A stretch of DNA of 64,000 bases from Nitrospira sp. Ga0074138 (GTDB lineage Bacteria; Nitrospirota; Nitrospiria; Nitrospirales; Nitrospiraceae): positions 95,091 to 159,090 of the forward strand of contig LNDU01000044.1 in NCBI GenBank assembly GCA_001464735.1, in the 5' to 3' direction. Made by a program: the position numbers and the translations under genes. This document shows, in pieces, positions 43,090 through 52,444 of this stretch. Each line of letters begins with the position of its first letter. The stretch's first letter is position 1. Below the pieces are notes generated by a model. The model saw only the letters and a program-made list of their open reading frames with translations, had not been told where the DNA came from and searched no databases.

Positions 43090-44691
43090 CTAGAATAATG
43101 CTCGAGTGATCGTCACGGAGTATATCTTTGAGTCTCCATTCGGAGCCGTGACAGTGATCGACACTGTTCTGGGAAACAGTGGTATCAGTGGAAAGGTTGC
43201 TTGACCTGCTGGAACCCCGGTCCCGGCTGTTAGATCACCGGACATCACTGCATTCGAGTCGGATTTTGTGGCCGAGACGGTCACGCTGTCGACACTAGAT
43301 GGAACGTCCACCGTGTAGATCGTGGTATTGGGAGCAAAGTCAGGAACCAAGGGGCCTCCTGTCACAGTTAATGCCGCCAGGTTGGCGTCGCTCGATGGCG
43401 CCGCTCGGTTCACTGTGACGGCGTACGTTTGAGAGGCTCCACTTGGAGCAGTGACGGTGATCGATACCACCTTGCTTGTCCCTGGTCCATCGAGTGGGAT
43501 GGTTGCTTGGCCTGTGGCAATTCCAGTTCCGGCTGTGACGTCACCGGACATCACGGCATCCGCATCGGCCTTGGTTGCCGAAACATCAACGCTGGTGACA
43601 GTGGTCGCCACGTTTACCGTGTAGCTCAGTGTATTGGCAGCAAAGGTGGGGTCTAGGGAACCTGGTGTTACGCTCAAGGCTGACAGATTATTGTCACTCG
43701 ATGGCGCCGCTCGGTTCACTGTGACGGTGTAGGTTTGAGAGGCTCCACTTGGTGCAGTGACGGTGATCGATACCGCCTTGCTTGTCCCTGGTCCATCGAG
43801 TGGGATGGTTGCTTGGCCTGTGGCAATTCCAGTCCCAGCTGTTAGGTCACCGGACATCACAGCATCCGCATCGGCCTTGGTTGCCGAAACATCAACGCTG
43901 GTGACAGTGGTCGCCACGTTTACCGTGTAGCTTAGTGTATTGGCAGCAAAGGTGGGGACTAGAGAACCTGGTGTTACGCTCAAGGCTGACAGATTATTGT
44001 TGCTCGAAGGCGCCGCTCGGTTCACCGTGATACGGTACGCTTTTGAGTCGCCATTCGGCGCAGTGACAATGACCGATATGACTTTGTTAGTCCCTGGTCC
44101 ATCCAGCTGAATAGTGGCTTGTCCTTGACTGGGCAGATCACCAGATATCACGGCATTCGGATCCGACTTGGTTGCGGAGACGGTGACGCTGGTGATGTTG
44201 GTTGCCACGTTCACCGTGTAATCCAAAGTGCTTGATGTAAAGGCGGGAGCCAAGGAGCCTGATGTCACCGTTAAGGCGGATAGATTGTTGTCACTCGATA
44301 GGAGCCTCGTGACGGTGACGGTATAGGTGGTCTCCAGTCCATTCAGTGTTTCCACAACGATGAGGATTGTTTTGGTCGATCCCGGTCCGCCTAGGGTCAC
44401 AGACCGTTGTGAGGTCACGACCCCATCGATCGTGACTATCGCCGTATTGTCCTTAGGGACAGCGATCACAGTGACGCTGGTTGCAGAGGTCGGCGCGTTG
44501 ACCGTGTAGTTCGTGGTATTAGCAAAAAACGCTGGCTGGAGGCCCCCAGGGGTAACCGTGAGGCTGGCCAAGGGGGCTGCGACGTCTTCCGATACCGACG
44601 CGGTGTCCGCGCAGCCGTAGGAACTCAAGCCGATGGCGAGGATCAGGGTGGTGACGAGCCATTGTCCTGTGGAGATGAGGTTTCGTTTCAT
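43090..44691 (-). CDS. Cadherin-like beta-sandwich repeat lipoprotein (array gene E)
   Basis: A 533-residue intact lipoprotein: lipobox SSYGC, then five cadherin-like beta-sandwich units. Three consecutive unit boundaries (CTCG at 43391, 43697 and 44003) are exactly 306 bp apart, giving 102-residue units that are nearly identical in DNA and carry a TAGTGIATGQATIPLDGPG loop. This is a recent in-frame amplification. The ATG at 44691 has GGAG six bases upstream. It is the most regular gene of the array. No enzyme motif is present, and the structure suggests an extended surface stalk or adhesin. Confidence 0.8.
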   Translation of the reverse strand: MKRNLISTGQWLVTTLILAIGLSSYGCADTASVSEDVAAPLASLTVTPGGLQPAFFANTTNYTVNAPTSATSVTVIAVPKDNTAIVTIDGVVTSQRSVTLGGPGSTKTILIVVETLNGLETTYTVTVTRLLSSDNNLSALTVTSGSLAPAFTSSTLDYTVNVATNITSVTVSATKSDPNAVISGDLPSQGQATIQLDGPGTNKVISVIVTAPNGDSKAYRITVNRAAPSSNNNLSALSVTPGSLVPTFAANTLSYTVNVATTVTSVDVSATKADADAVMSGDLTAGTGIATGQATIPLDGPGTSKAVSITVTAPSGASQTYTVTVNRAAPSSDNNLSALSVTPGSLDPTFAANTLSYTVNVATTVTSVDVSATKADADAVMSGDVTAGTGIATGQATIPLDGPGTSKVVSITVTAPSGASQTYAVTVNRAAPSSDANLAALTVTGGPLVPDFAPNTTIYTVDVPSSVDSVTVSATKSDSNAVMSGDLTAGTGVPAGQATFPLIPLFPRTVSITVTAPNGDSKIYSVTITRALF

Positions 44692-44770
44692 ACTATCTCC
44701 GATCACTTTCCTTTATTACTTGAGGAGTGACGGACTGGTTCATGCGGATGAACCCTAACTGTAGGTGCTG

Positions 44771-44816
44771 ATACTACGAGAGGGTTTCCGATCGGTCTAT
44801 CCCTACTTGTGTAAGG
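44771..44816 (-). promoter_or_regulatory. Array promoter block and palindrome before gene E
   Basis: On the minus strand TAGTAT (44771-44776), in the context CTCTCGTAGTATC, lies 80 bases before the ATG. The inverted repeat CCCTAC TTGT GTAAGGG (44801-44817) is centred near -44. The sequence between the two boxes is also conserved with gene B. Confidence 0.5.
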
Positions 44817-44999
44817 GCGAGCCGGAAGGTGGAAGGGATACCCATTCTCAGGCGGGGTCTTTTGGTTGGGGCTTTGTTCGGATCTGGACGCGGTGAGCCT
44901 GGATTATGGCTATGACTTAGATACGTGCGAAGATACGATTTGGGTGGAAGACCGTTTTCCGTGGTCCGGTCTGATCATTGATGCGCGGGACCAGTCGCA

Positions 45000-47012
45000 T
45001 TAGTCCTCATCATCACCTCCGTCGTCTCGGTTGCCTCCGTTATTCCCCTTGTTTCCGTTGCCTTTGGTATTGTCATTACCACCCTTCTGTCCTTTTCCTC
45101 CATTGTTTTCGTCGTCTCCGTTGGATGCACGGTCCACGGTAATGGTGTAGCTCTTAGCACTTCCATTGGGCGGGGTAACGCGAATGGTAATGGTCGTTCT
45201 CGATCCGTCGGCTCCAAGAAGGATTTCACGTGGCTGACCTGAGCTGGCTCCTTGTCCATCGACCTCCATGCCGGCATTCGTATCCTGCAGTGTCGCGGTT
45301 ACGGTGACGCTGGTGATACTGCTGCTGACGTTCACCGTATAACTTGTGATGGTCGTAGTAAACCCAGGCGTGAGAGGGCCTGGCGACACGGACAAGCTTT
45401 GCAAGTTGTTGTTGCTCGCTTGTGCCGCTCGCTCGATGGCGATGGTGTAGGTCATGGAAGTTTCATTTGGTGCGGTGACGATGATCGAGATGTCCTTGCG
45501 TGACGGTGCCCCGTCGAGTTGGATGGTTGCTTGTCCCTCGTTAGGTAGGTCACCAGAAATGACGGCATTCGAGTCCGCTTTGGTCGCGGTTACGGTGACA
45601 CTGCCGACGCCGCTGTCAACATTCACCGTATAACTCGTCCTGCCCGGACTGAACGATTGAGATAGGCTTCCGGGGGACACAGTCAACGCCGAGAGATTGT
45701 TGTTTCCCGAGGGCGGGGGAGGTGTCAATCGGTCTACGGTGATGAGGTATGTGTTTTGGCTGCCATTCGGTGCCCTTACCACGATATTGATAGGGGTCAA
45801 ACCAGCATCGCGCAACGAAATGACTCGGCCTTGCCCGGAGGTGGCGGCTTGCCCATTCACGGTCATGGTCGCCGTGGTATCTTGCAGCGTCGGCGTGATC
45901 GTAATGTTGCTTACGCCGATCCCAACTTTCACTGTGTAGCTCGTCGTGTTCGCATCAAAGTCGGGATCAAGGGTGCCCTGCGACACCGCCAAGCCCCTGA
46001 GATTGATGTTCCCGCTCAAGGCGGCACGAACGACGTTCACCGAATAAGATTTCGGGATGCCGTTCTGTGCGATCACAAGAATATTGATAACGGTGTTTGA
46101 ACCAGCAGGCTCATTTAATCTAATGGTCTGAGCCTGTCCTGAGTTTGTGACCTGCCCATTGACGGTCATGTTTGACGTGGTATCTGCCAGTGTTGGCCGT
46201 ACCGTGACGCTCGTCACATTGCTTGCGACATTCACGGTGTAACTGGTTGTACTTGCCCTGAAGTTCAACGTTCCCGATGAAATCGTTAACCCGCCCAAGT
46301 TGTTATTGCCTGATGGGCCGCGATTTATAGTAACCGTGTAGGTCTTCTTATTCCCACCCGGACGCGTGATGTCGATTGACACAGGTGTGGCTGACCCTGT
46401 GCTGCCGAGCTGAACGGCCGCTTGCCCTGACGCTGTTCCCGCCGGGACGGTGACCGAACCGATCTGCATTGCCGAATTTAAATCAGACTTGGTGGCAGAG
46501 ATGGTCACGCTGGTGACGGAGGTACCAACATTATTAACCGTATAATCAAGCACGTTCTTATCAAATGGGGACGGGGCCAAGGTTCCGCTCGAAACGGACA
46601 GCGCCTCCAACGAATTATCCTCTAAGTCTCGCTTGACACGAACGGTGTAGGACTTCGAACTGCCTCCTGTACCTGTTTCTGTGACGACGATACTGACGGA
46701 CTTCTCCGTGCCTGGCGAGTCGAGAGTAACGGTCTGACTCGTTGTCGGCTGGTTGTCGATACGTATGGTGTCTCCGTCTACTCGAGGACTTGCCGTGATG
46801 GTCGTACTCGAGACATCGCTGGAGAGCTGAACCGTGTAAGCAGATGTTGCAGGGTTAAAAGGGGGTTGCAGTGTTCCAGTGGAGACCGACAGGTTACCGA
46901 GTTCTGCCGGTTCGCTAACGGTCGCTGAGTCGGTGCAGCCGTAGGCACCTAAGCCCATAAAGATCAACAGAGCGGCGGTGTATTGTTCATTGACGGCCAG
47001 AGTGCATTTCAT
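45000..47012 (-). CDS. Cadherin-like beta-sandwich repeat lipoprotein with Gly/Asn/Asp tail (array gene F)
   Basis: A 670-residue lipoprotein, the longest of the array. Lipobox GAYGC is followed by six or seven cadherin-like beta-sandwich units with varied loops (for example GQAATSGQGRVISL and GASSGQPREILLGAD). The last about 40 residues are a low-complexity tail rich in Gly, Asn, Asp and Lys (GGKGQKGGNDNTKGNGNKG), unlike any other member, which may bind metal or interact with matrix. No frameshift is present. The upstream region lacks the B/D/E palindrome but has its own 9-bp inverted repeat. Confidence 0.75.
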   Translation of the reverse strand: MKCTLAVNEQYTAALLIFMGLGAYGCTDSATVSEPAELGNLSVSTGTLQPPFNPATSAYTVQLSSDVSSTTITASPRVDGDTIRIDNQPTTSQTVTLDSPGTEKSVSIVVTETGTGGSSKSYTVRVKRDLEDNSLEALSVSSGTLAPSPFDKNVLDYTVNNVGTSVTSVTISATKSDLNSAMQIGSVTVPAGTASGQAAVQLGSTGSATPVSIDITRPGGNKKTYTVTINRGPSGNNNLGGLTISSGTLNFRASTTSYTVNVASNVTSVTVRPTLADTTSNMTVNGQVTNSGQAQTIRLNEPAGSNTVINILVIAQNGIPKSYSVNVVRAALSGNINLRGLAVSQGTLDPDFDANTTSYTVKVGIGVSNITITPTLQDTTATMTVNGQAATSGQGRVISLRDAGLTPINIVVRAPNGSQNTYLITVDRLTPPPPSGNNNLSALTVSPGSLSQSFSPGRTSYTVNVDSGVGSVTVTATKADSNAVISGDLPNEGQATIQLDGAPSRKDISIIVTAPNETSMTYTIAIERAAQASNNNLQSLSVSPGPLTPGFTTTITSYTVNVSSSITSVTVTATLQDTNAGMEVDGQGASSGQPREILLGADGSRTTITIRVTPPNGSAKSYTITVDRASNGDDENNGGKGQKGGNDNTKGNGNKGNNGGNRDDGGDDED

Positions 47013-47048
47013 GGAGGCCTCACTTTCACCTGACTGGCGTGGATCAGC

Positions 47049-47078
47049 TTCTGCCCTAGGACAACTACCAGGGCAGAA
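47049..47078. repeat. 9-bp inverted repeat upstream of array gene F
   Basis: TTCTGCCCT (47049-47057) and AGGGCAGAA (47070-47078) are perfect complements around a 12-base loop, 37-66 bases before the gene F start. It could be an operator or leader hairpin. Confidence 0.4.
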
Positions 47079-47185
47079 TGCATCATAGGAAAACTGGAGC
47101 CAGAAGGAATTAGGAAGACCCCCAGGTCCGATAAAAAATGAAAATGTCGATGAGAGGGTATTACAGAACGAAAAAGCAGCTGATG

Positions 47186-48565
47186 TCAGTGGCTTGCGCT
47201 GGCTTTATCTTGGGACTTGGCGAGCAGCTCGGCCTTGGAAGGGATCTGCGCAAGGAGATCCGGGCGTACCTGAAAGACACCTTGCAGACGTTGGCCGGTG
47301 GCGTAGAGGAGATTGCCTGCCTTGCTGCCGAGGGTGAGCTTCCCCATGGTCTTGCCGTCCTTGCCCGTCGCCACGAATTCTGCTGCGGGAGCCAGTAAGC
47401 CATAGGGGGCAAGCGGTGCGGATTGTTTCATGACGCGTTCTTCGGCGGGAAGATTCGCGACTCGACTGACAAAGAGATCTGCCGCTTCTTGGCTGACTTT
47501 CTCGGTAGGCTGATCTTCGAGCAGCCATTCGCCGGTTTGATTGATCAAGACGTACTGATGCTCTCTTGTTTGTACGGACAACATGGCGATATCGGTGGAG
47601 TCGAGGCCGAGCAGCCGTTTGTCCTGGAGCGTGAAGAGTTCTTTCGTGAGATCTTTGAGCAGAGCGGGATTGATGCGATAGAGCGGACCGTCGGCGGCGG
47701 TCTCCGCGATGGCCTCTCCGCTCTGGGGGTCCGGTTGATACAGCCGGACGAACTGGTCACCGGCTGCCGTATGCAGCGTGACTTTTAGCTTGGGGGTCGT
47801 CAGGGTCTTGGCTATGGCATCACGTTCAGGACCGGGATCGATGATGCCGAGTGCTTTCAGATCTTCCAACCGAAACATCAAGGAGCGGACTTCGTTCTGG
47901 TCGGCTTCGGCTTCGATCGGATAGCGGATCTTCCACGACGGTTTCGGCTTATCCTTGGCCATGTTGTACAGCACGATTTCTGTAGTGGCATAGGTCAGGC
48001 GGACCCGTTCGATATCATTCTGGACAAACCGCAAGAGCTCTTTTCGGCGGAAGGTCATCAACGACTTGTTGATGAAGTCCTTCGGTGCCAGGTTGGTCAG
48101 TAACACGCTCTGGTCCGATGCGCGAAGTACATAGAGGGTATTGGACAGCGGACCACTGTCGCCGATTGAAATCGTCTCGCGTTGTGTCCCCGCTGTGACG
48201 GTGAGGGTGGTCACCGGCGGTTCAAGGCCGAATGGTGCCAGCTGTGTCGCCTGCTCCTCGACAGTTCTGGTGATGGTTCCTGTCACGAGCGCTCGAATCA
48301 GCGCCTGCACTTCGCGATGATCGGCGTCCGTTTGAAGCGGGGTCACGATAGACCATTTGCCAGCTTCTGCCAGCTTTAATTCGATAGGCCCCTGCGCGGT
48401 GGTGATCCTGAGTCCGGTAATGGCGGTTTCGGGGAAGGGCAGGACTTGTTTCTGTGCGCGTTCCTGTTTTTCCTCTCGCTGCTGGGCGGGAAACTCCACG
48501 AGATAGAGATAGCCTCCTAGGACAGCCAGTGCGAGGAACATGAGTAGAGTGGGCCAGTAACGCAT
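47186..48565 (-). CDS. DUF4340 domain protein, Gld-type ABC system component
   Basis: A 459-residue protein with one N-terminal membrane helix (about 4-24, LLMFLALAVLGGYLYLV). A large extracytoplasmic region follows, with repeats of the DUF4340 type (KWSIVTPLQTDADHREVQALI, and WLLEDQPTEKVSQEAADLFV later). DUF4340 genes usually follow GldG-like genes, as here. The palindromic repeat at 48568-48691 sits just three bases before its start codon and separates it from the GldG-like gene. Its exact role is unknown. Confidence 0.85.
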   Translation of the reverse strand: MRYWPTLLMFLALAVLGGYLYLVEFPAQQREEKQERAQKQVLPFPETAITGLRITTAQGPIELKLAEAGKWSIVTPLQTDADHREVQALIRALVTGTITRTVEEQATQLAPFGLEPPVTTLTVTAGTQRETISIGDSGPLSNTLYVLRASDQSVLLTNLAPKDFINKSLMTFRRKELLRFVQNDIERVRLTYATTEIVLYNMAKDKPKPSWKIRYPIEAEADQNEVRSLMFRLEDLKALGIIDPGPERDAIAKTLTTPKLKVTLHTAAGDQFVRLYQPDPQSGEAIAETAADGPLYRINPALLKDLTKELFTLQDKRLLGLDSTDIAMLSVQTREHQYVLINQTGEWLLEDQPTEKVSQEAADLFVSRVANLPAEERVMKQSAPLAPYGLLAPAAEFVATGKDGKTMGKLTLGSKAGNLLYATGQRLQGVFQVRPDLLAQIPSKAELLAKSQDKASASH

Positions 48566-48567
48566 AT

Positions 48568-48691
48568 CAGGATGGTGAAAATTGCCGCCAGCTGCGTTCT
48601 CGCATCGTTTAGACCCTCAACGTACTCCAGAGAGTACGCCTCGGCCCTTCACTCGCTGCGGCCTTGCTGGACAGCCATTTTGACCATCCTG
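48568..48691. repeat. 124-bp palindromic intergenic repeat, copy 1
   Basis: Ends CAGGATGGT (48568-48576) and ACCATCCTG (48683-48691) are perfect complements. The core shares CGTTCTCGCATCG and CTGCGGCCTTGCTGGACAGC with copy 2 at 53084-53205. It abuts the start of the DUF4340 gene. It encodes no protein and is too short for an IS, so a REP or MITE-like element is likely. Confidence 0.75.
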
Positions 48692-48715
48692 CAGAAGATA
48701 TGTAACGAAAGCCAA

Positions 48716-50239
48716 TCATAATCGTCGGCGCTTTCTCCACACGATGATGCCGGTAAGCAGCGTCACGAATGGAAGAAACACAACCTGTATGTAAATCAGC
48801 GCCCGTTCTTGGGTGGGGTTGGGTGTGAACGGGTGCAATGCCGGTTCTCGTGGTGCGATGGAAATCAAGTCCCGTTCCTCGGCCAGCCAACCGGTCGTGT
48901 GGAGGAAAAAGTCACTGTTGCCAGGGAAGTTAAAAAAAGCGTTGGAGACGAAGGTAGAGTTTCCGATGACTACGATGGCGGGTCGGGGTGTGCCCTCCTC
49001 CGGGGCTTTCTTCGGTGCCAGGGCGGCTGCCATGGGCAGCGGTCCTGGCACATCTTCCTTTTCGTTCAGGCTCACGACCCGGCCTTGCATGTTCATTTCA
49101 GCCCAGCTGTTCGGCGAGGTACGGGCCAGCGGCACAAAGTCCCAGTCTTTCCCGATCTGCTCGTCGAACGTCACGTGCCGGGACAGCGGCAAGAGCACGG
49201 CAGAGGTCAGGTCTTGCGTGATCTCATGCTCGGTAAACGTCCTGACCAACAGCGCAGTGAGGTCTCCCTGGGCCAATCGATCTTGTAGATCAACCAAGAC
49301 CCCCGACCCTAGACCCAGTCCCCAATGGGCGAGCAATGATTCTAGTCCGGTCTGTGTGTCGGGATCGGCCAACACCAGGAGGTGGCCGCCCTTCTCGACG
49401 TAGGTCTGAATACGGTCCTGCTCGTCTTTCGTCACGGCACGGCGAGGGCCTGCCAATACCAGCACAGCGGTATGATCCGGCACGGCTGATTCTTTGAGGA
49501 GCGAGATCGTGCCGACCTCATAGCCTTGTCGGATGAGTGCTTCTTTGGCAGCGGAGAGACCATTACGGTCCTTGTCTTCGACATTCAATTCGCTGTGGCC
49601 TTCGACGAAGACGATGCGTTTCTTGGCATCCTTGGAGATACGGATCAGCGCACCGGTCAGCTCAACCTCGGAGGGAGAGGTGACGCGGATCGTCTGGCCA
49701 TTGCTCTCGAAAATGGCGGTATCGGTTCGGAAGATTCCATAGTTCTCGGCGATCTTCGGCTGTTTCTCCGGATCGATGAATTCTACGCTGAGCTTGGTCG
49801 AGGCTTGCCGATAACTCTCCAACCGTTCTTTGAATACTTGATAGCCGGGATCCTTTTCTCTTGTGAAGACGGTAACTTTAACGTCGTGGGGCAGGCCGCG
49901 GAGCACTCGGTGGGTTTGTGGGGCAAGCGTAAAATTCTGATTTTCCGAGAGGTCCCAACGTATCGAGTGTCGAGAGGCCAGAAAGTTCACAATGACCAGG
50001 ATGCCGGTGAACAGCACGATCATCAGAAAGCTGTTCAGCCCCATCCTGGTCGAGCGCCGGCCGGAGAACGCCTTGACTGCCTCAAAATGGAAAACAAAGA
50101 ACAGGACGAGGCAGACCAGCGCCAGCCCTTCCGCGATCGTGACGGCCCACAGCCAGTCAGGGCGAAGGCTGTACGTGATCATGCCGCCGAGGCCGAGCAC
50201 GACTCCGAGAATGCCGAGAGGAAAGGACTTGAGGCTCAT
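48716..50239 (-). CDS. GldG-family ABC transporter auxiliary protein
   Basis: A 507-residue protein. Two or three N-terminal helices (about 5-60 and 70-90) lead to an extracytoplasmic domain of the GldG/ABC_transp_aux type (PF09822). VFVEGHSELNVEDKDRNGLS and ILVLADPDTQTGLESLLAHWG are typical, and a final helix is followed by WRKRRRL. In Bacteroidota GldG works with GldA and GldF; in other phyla the same trio is of unknown transport function. Its start overlaps the permease stop by four bases (ATGA). Confidence 0.9.
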   Translation of the reverse strand: MSLKSFPLGILGVVLGLGGMITYSLRPDWLWAVTIAEGLALVCLVLFFVFHFEAVKAFSGRRSTRMGLNSFLMIVLFTGILVIVNFLASRHSIRWDLSENQNFTLAPQTHRVLRGLPHDVKVTVFTREKDPGYQVFKERLESYRQASTKLSVEFIDPEKQPKIAENYGIFRTDTAIFESNGQTIRVTSPSEVELTGALIRISKDAKKRIVFVEGHSELNVEDKDRNGLSAAKEALIRQGYEVGTISLLKESAVPDHTAVLVLAGPRRAVTKDEQDRIQTYVEKGGHLLVLADPDTQTGLESLLAHWGLGLGSGVLVDLQDRLAQGDLTALLVRTFTEHEITQDLTSAVLLPLSRHVTFDEQIGKDWDFVPLARTSPNSWAEMNMQGRVVSLNEKEDVPGPLPMAAALAPKKAPEEGTPRPAIVVIGNSTFVSNAFFNFPGNSDFFLHTTGWLAEERDLISIAPREPALHPFTPNPTQERALIYIQVVFLPFVTLLTGIIVWRKRRRL

Positions 50240-51006
50240 TTCCAGCGTGTCGACTCCACGACGCGATGTGTGAGAAACAGCATGAGTACCAATCCGCTTC
50301 CGAAGTACAGGAGATCGCTCGTGTCGATCAGCCCCCGCACCAGACGCTCATAATGTTCCATGTAGGAAACATACGAGATGATGCGGCCTGCCGTGGTATC
50401 GCCGAAGAGACTCCCCAGTCCGGCGATCAACCAGATGGTCAGGAGTAGGCCGAAACTCACAAAGGCGGCGACGATTTGATTCTCCGTCAGCGCCGAGGCA
50501 AACAGGCCCACGGAAAGAAACAGGGCTCCCAGCAACACCATGCCTATATACCCGGTCCAGATGGGATTCCAATCGAAGTCGCTGAACAGCATCAGCACTG
50601 TGGGGACCAATACGGTGAGCCCGACGAGGCCGAGGTAGATCAGGAACACGCTGACGAATTTGCCGACAACGATTTCATGAATCCTGATCGGCGAGGTCAT
50701 CAAAAACTCAAAGGTCCGCAGCTTGCGCTCTTCCGCGAATAACCGCATGGTCAGGATGGGCAGAATGATCACGAGGACGATCCGCATGCTCGCGAAAAGA
50801 TTTCGGAAGACCAGATCGTTCAAGTTGATCTGGGCCATCCCCCCTTGCATCTGCATCAATTGGATGGCTTGCGCCCCGGCGAAACCAACGTAGAGGTAGG
50901 AGAGCAGCCCGAAGATGAACAGAAAGACCGCGCCGACCACGTAGACAATGGGGGAGACGAAATAACCGCGCAGTTCTTTGGCGATGATGGCCTGCACCGG
51001 GGTCAT
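50236..51006 (-). CDS. ABC transporter permease, GldF/ABC-2 type
   Basis: A 256-residue permease with six predicted helices. AIIAKELRGYFVSPIVYVVGA is the typical start of ABC-2 permeases of this group, and TMRLFAEERKLRTFEFLMTSP is the cytoplasmic loop that meets the ATPase. It lies eight bases after the ATPase gene and overlaps the GldG-like gene. It forms the membrane channel of the Gld-like transporter. Confidence 0.92.
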   Translation of the reverse strand: MTPVQAIIAKELRGYFVSPIVYVVGAVFLFIFGLLSYLYVGFAGAQAIQLMQMQGGMAQINLNDLVFRNLFASMRIVLVIILPILTMRLFAEERKLRTFEFLMTSPIRIHEIVVGKFVSVFLIYLGLVGLTVLVPTVLMLFSDFDWNPIWTGYIGMVLLGALFLSVGLFASALTENQIVAAFVSFGLLLTIWLIAGLGSLFGDTTAGRIISYVSYMEHYERLVRGLIDTSDLLYFGSGLVLMLFLTHRVVESTRWK

Positions 51007-51013
51007 ACGATTT

Positions 51014-52000
51014 CTACGCGTCCGTCCTTTCGGCGGGAGCCATGCTGACAGTAGCCTCGGCCGGCTCGGAGAGGTGGTCTTCGTGGCGTGTGAGCTGGAG
51101 GAAGACGTCTTCCAGCGTCATCGACACAGTGCGAAGTTCAAGCAATCCCCACTGGTTCAACACGGCTACGCGTGCGATCTCGTCTCGTAGGTCACGACCC
51201 AGCTCGCATTCGAGCAGATAGCTTCCTCCCGCCTGTCCGGGAAAAACACTAAGAACGCCGGGAATCGCGCGAAGCTTCGTCTCGCAGTCAACTGGGCATG
51301 TCTTGAGGGTAATCGAAACTTTCTCCGATTGACGCAATCGGGCCGACAACTGTTCTGGGGTATCCTCCGCAACGATGCGGCCTTCATTAATGATGACGAC
51401 TCGTTGGCAGACAGCCGTCGCTTCCGGAAGGATATGGGTGCTGAGAATCACGGAATGCGAGCCGGCCAGGCTCTTGATGAGCTCTCGGATTTCAATGATC
51501 TGCTTGGGGTCAAGGCCGACCGTTGGCTCGTCGAGGATCAGGACCGGGGGATCGTGCAGTAGCGCTTGCGCGAGCCCCACGCGCTGCCGATAGCCGCGGG
51601 AAAGGTTGCCGATCAGCCGATGGCGGACGGAGCCCAGCTCAAGTCGTCCAATCGATTGGTCGAGCGCTGACGAGAGTTTCGGTCCCGTGATTCCACGGAG
51701 TCGACCGACAAAGGTCAGATATTCCGACACCGTGAGTTCTTGGTAGACCGGCGGCGTTTCCGGCAGATAGCCAATCTGCCGTTTCACCTCCAACGGCTGC
51801 TCGCTGCAGTCAAAACCCGCCACTCGTGCCGTGCCTTCGGTCGCCGGCATGAAGCACGTTAAGATCCGCATGGTGGTTGTTTTGCCCGCACCGTTGGGAC
51901 CAAGGAACGCCAACACCTCGCCCTTGGCCACCGAGAAGGTGACGCGATCAATGGCGGTGTGATGTCCGTAGCGCTTGGTGATGTTGTGAACGTCGATCAC
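51014..52000 (-). CDS. ABC transporter ATP-binding protein, GldA type
   Basis: A 328-residue ATPase. Walker A GPNGAGKTT is at 34-42. The signature LSRGYRQRVGLAQAL and Walker B VLILDEPTVGLDP are at about 134-165, with the switch histidine in ILSTHILPEA. The C-terminal part (about 220-328) is a DUF4162-like extension. It is the first gene of the Gld-like operon, which runs ATPase, permease, GldG-like, DUF4340. Confidence 0.93.
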   Translation of the reverse strand: MIDVHNITKRYGHHTAIDRVTFSVAKGEVLAFLGPNGAGKTTTMRILTCFMPATEGTARVAGFDCSEQPLEVKRQIGYLPETPPVYQELTVSEYLTFVGRLRGITGPKLSSALDQSIGRLELGSVRHRLIGNLSRGYRQRVGLAQALLHDPPVLILDEPTVGLDPKQIIEIRELIKSLAGSHSVILSTHILPEATAVCQRVVIINEGRIVAEDTPEQLSARLRQSEKVSITLKTCPVDCETKLRAIPGVLSVFPGQAGGSYLLECELGRDLRDEIARVAVLNQWGLLELRTVSMTLEDVFLQLTRHEDHLSEPAEATVSMAPAERTDA

Positions 52001-52444
52001 GAATGTGGTATCGGTGTGAACAATTGGGGAGAGTGGAGTGGCACCGCTCTCGAAACTGCATCATATTCCTTGACGGAGGATCTTACTCACTCCGCTCAAG
52101 GCAGTCAATATATGGGTAGTAGGATGAGTATCAAGCCTGATGGGTCATCTACGCAATGTCGGGAGCGTGATCGCTCAACGATGTCTCCCTGTCGTTTCCG
52201 GATCCGTGTGATCTCGTGTGATCTATTGGGTGTTGAATTTAAATCCTGGCTCGTTTATATAGAAGTCGCGAGTAGCCTATCTATTGAATTCTCCCCACAG
52301 CCATCCTCTTGTTCACAGAGGGCGGCTCCATACGGAAGTGGGGGAGCCGATACTCCAGTCGGTATTGTCGAAGTCCCATGCCTTTTATACCCTGACTCGA
52401 CCAGTAGTCTCGTTGTTGCCATCAGGAGGGAGGCGATACCCAGT
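52001..52444. other. Intergenic region between the Gld-like operon and the RlpA-like gene
   Basis: 444 bases between divergent genes. The frame of the RlpA-like gene stays open through the whole region, but the translation has no signal peptide, family likeness or ribosome site upstream of 52445, so I treat it as non-coding. A sigma-70-like promoter lies at 52233-52261. Confidence 0.5.
52233..52261 (+). promoter_or_regulatory. Sigma-70-type promoter of the RlpA-like gene
   Basis: TTGAAT (52233-52238), a 17-base spacer and TATATA (52256-52261). It would give a leader of about 175 bases. Confidence 0.4.

Noticed and set aside
43090..44691. Regular 306-bp repeats as a possible CRISPR-like array
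   Set aside because: The repeats are coding, in frame, and each unit is a whole protein domain; there are no short repeats with unique spacers and no cas genes.
35944..47012. Many plus-strand open frames across the lipoprotein array
   Set aside because: They are antisense shadows: composition follows the repeat codons, they lack ribosome sites, and they change whenever the minus-strand units change.
51959..52444. Long N-terminal extension of the RlpA-like gene
   Set aside because: The extension has no family likeness or export signal, begins inside the ATPase gene on the other strand, and the signal peptide plus ribosome site point to 52445.
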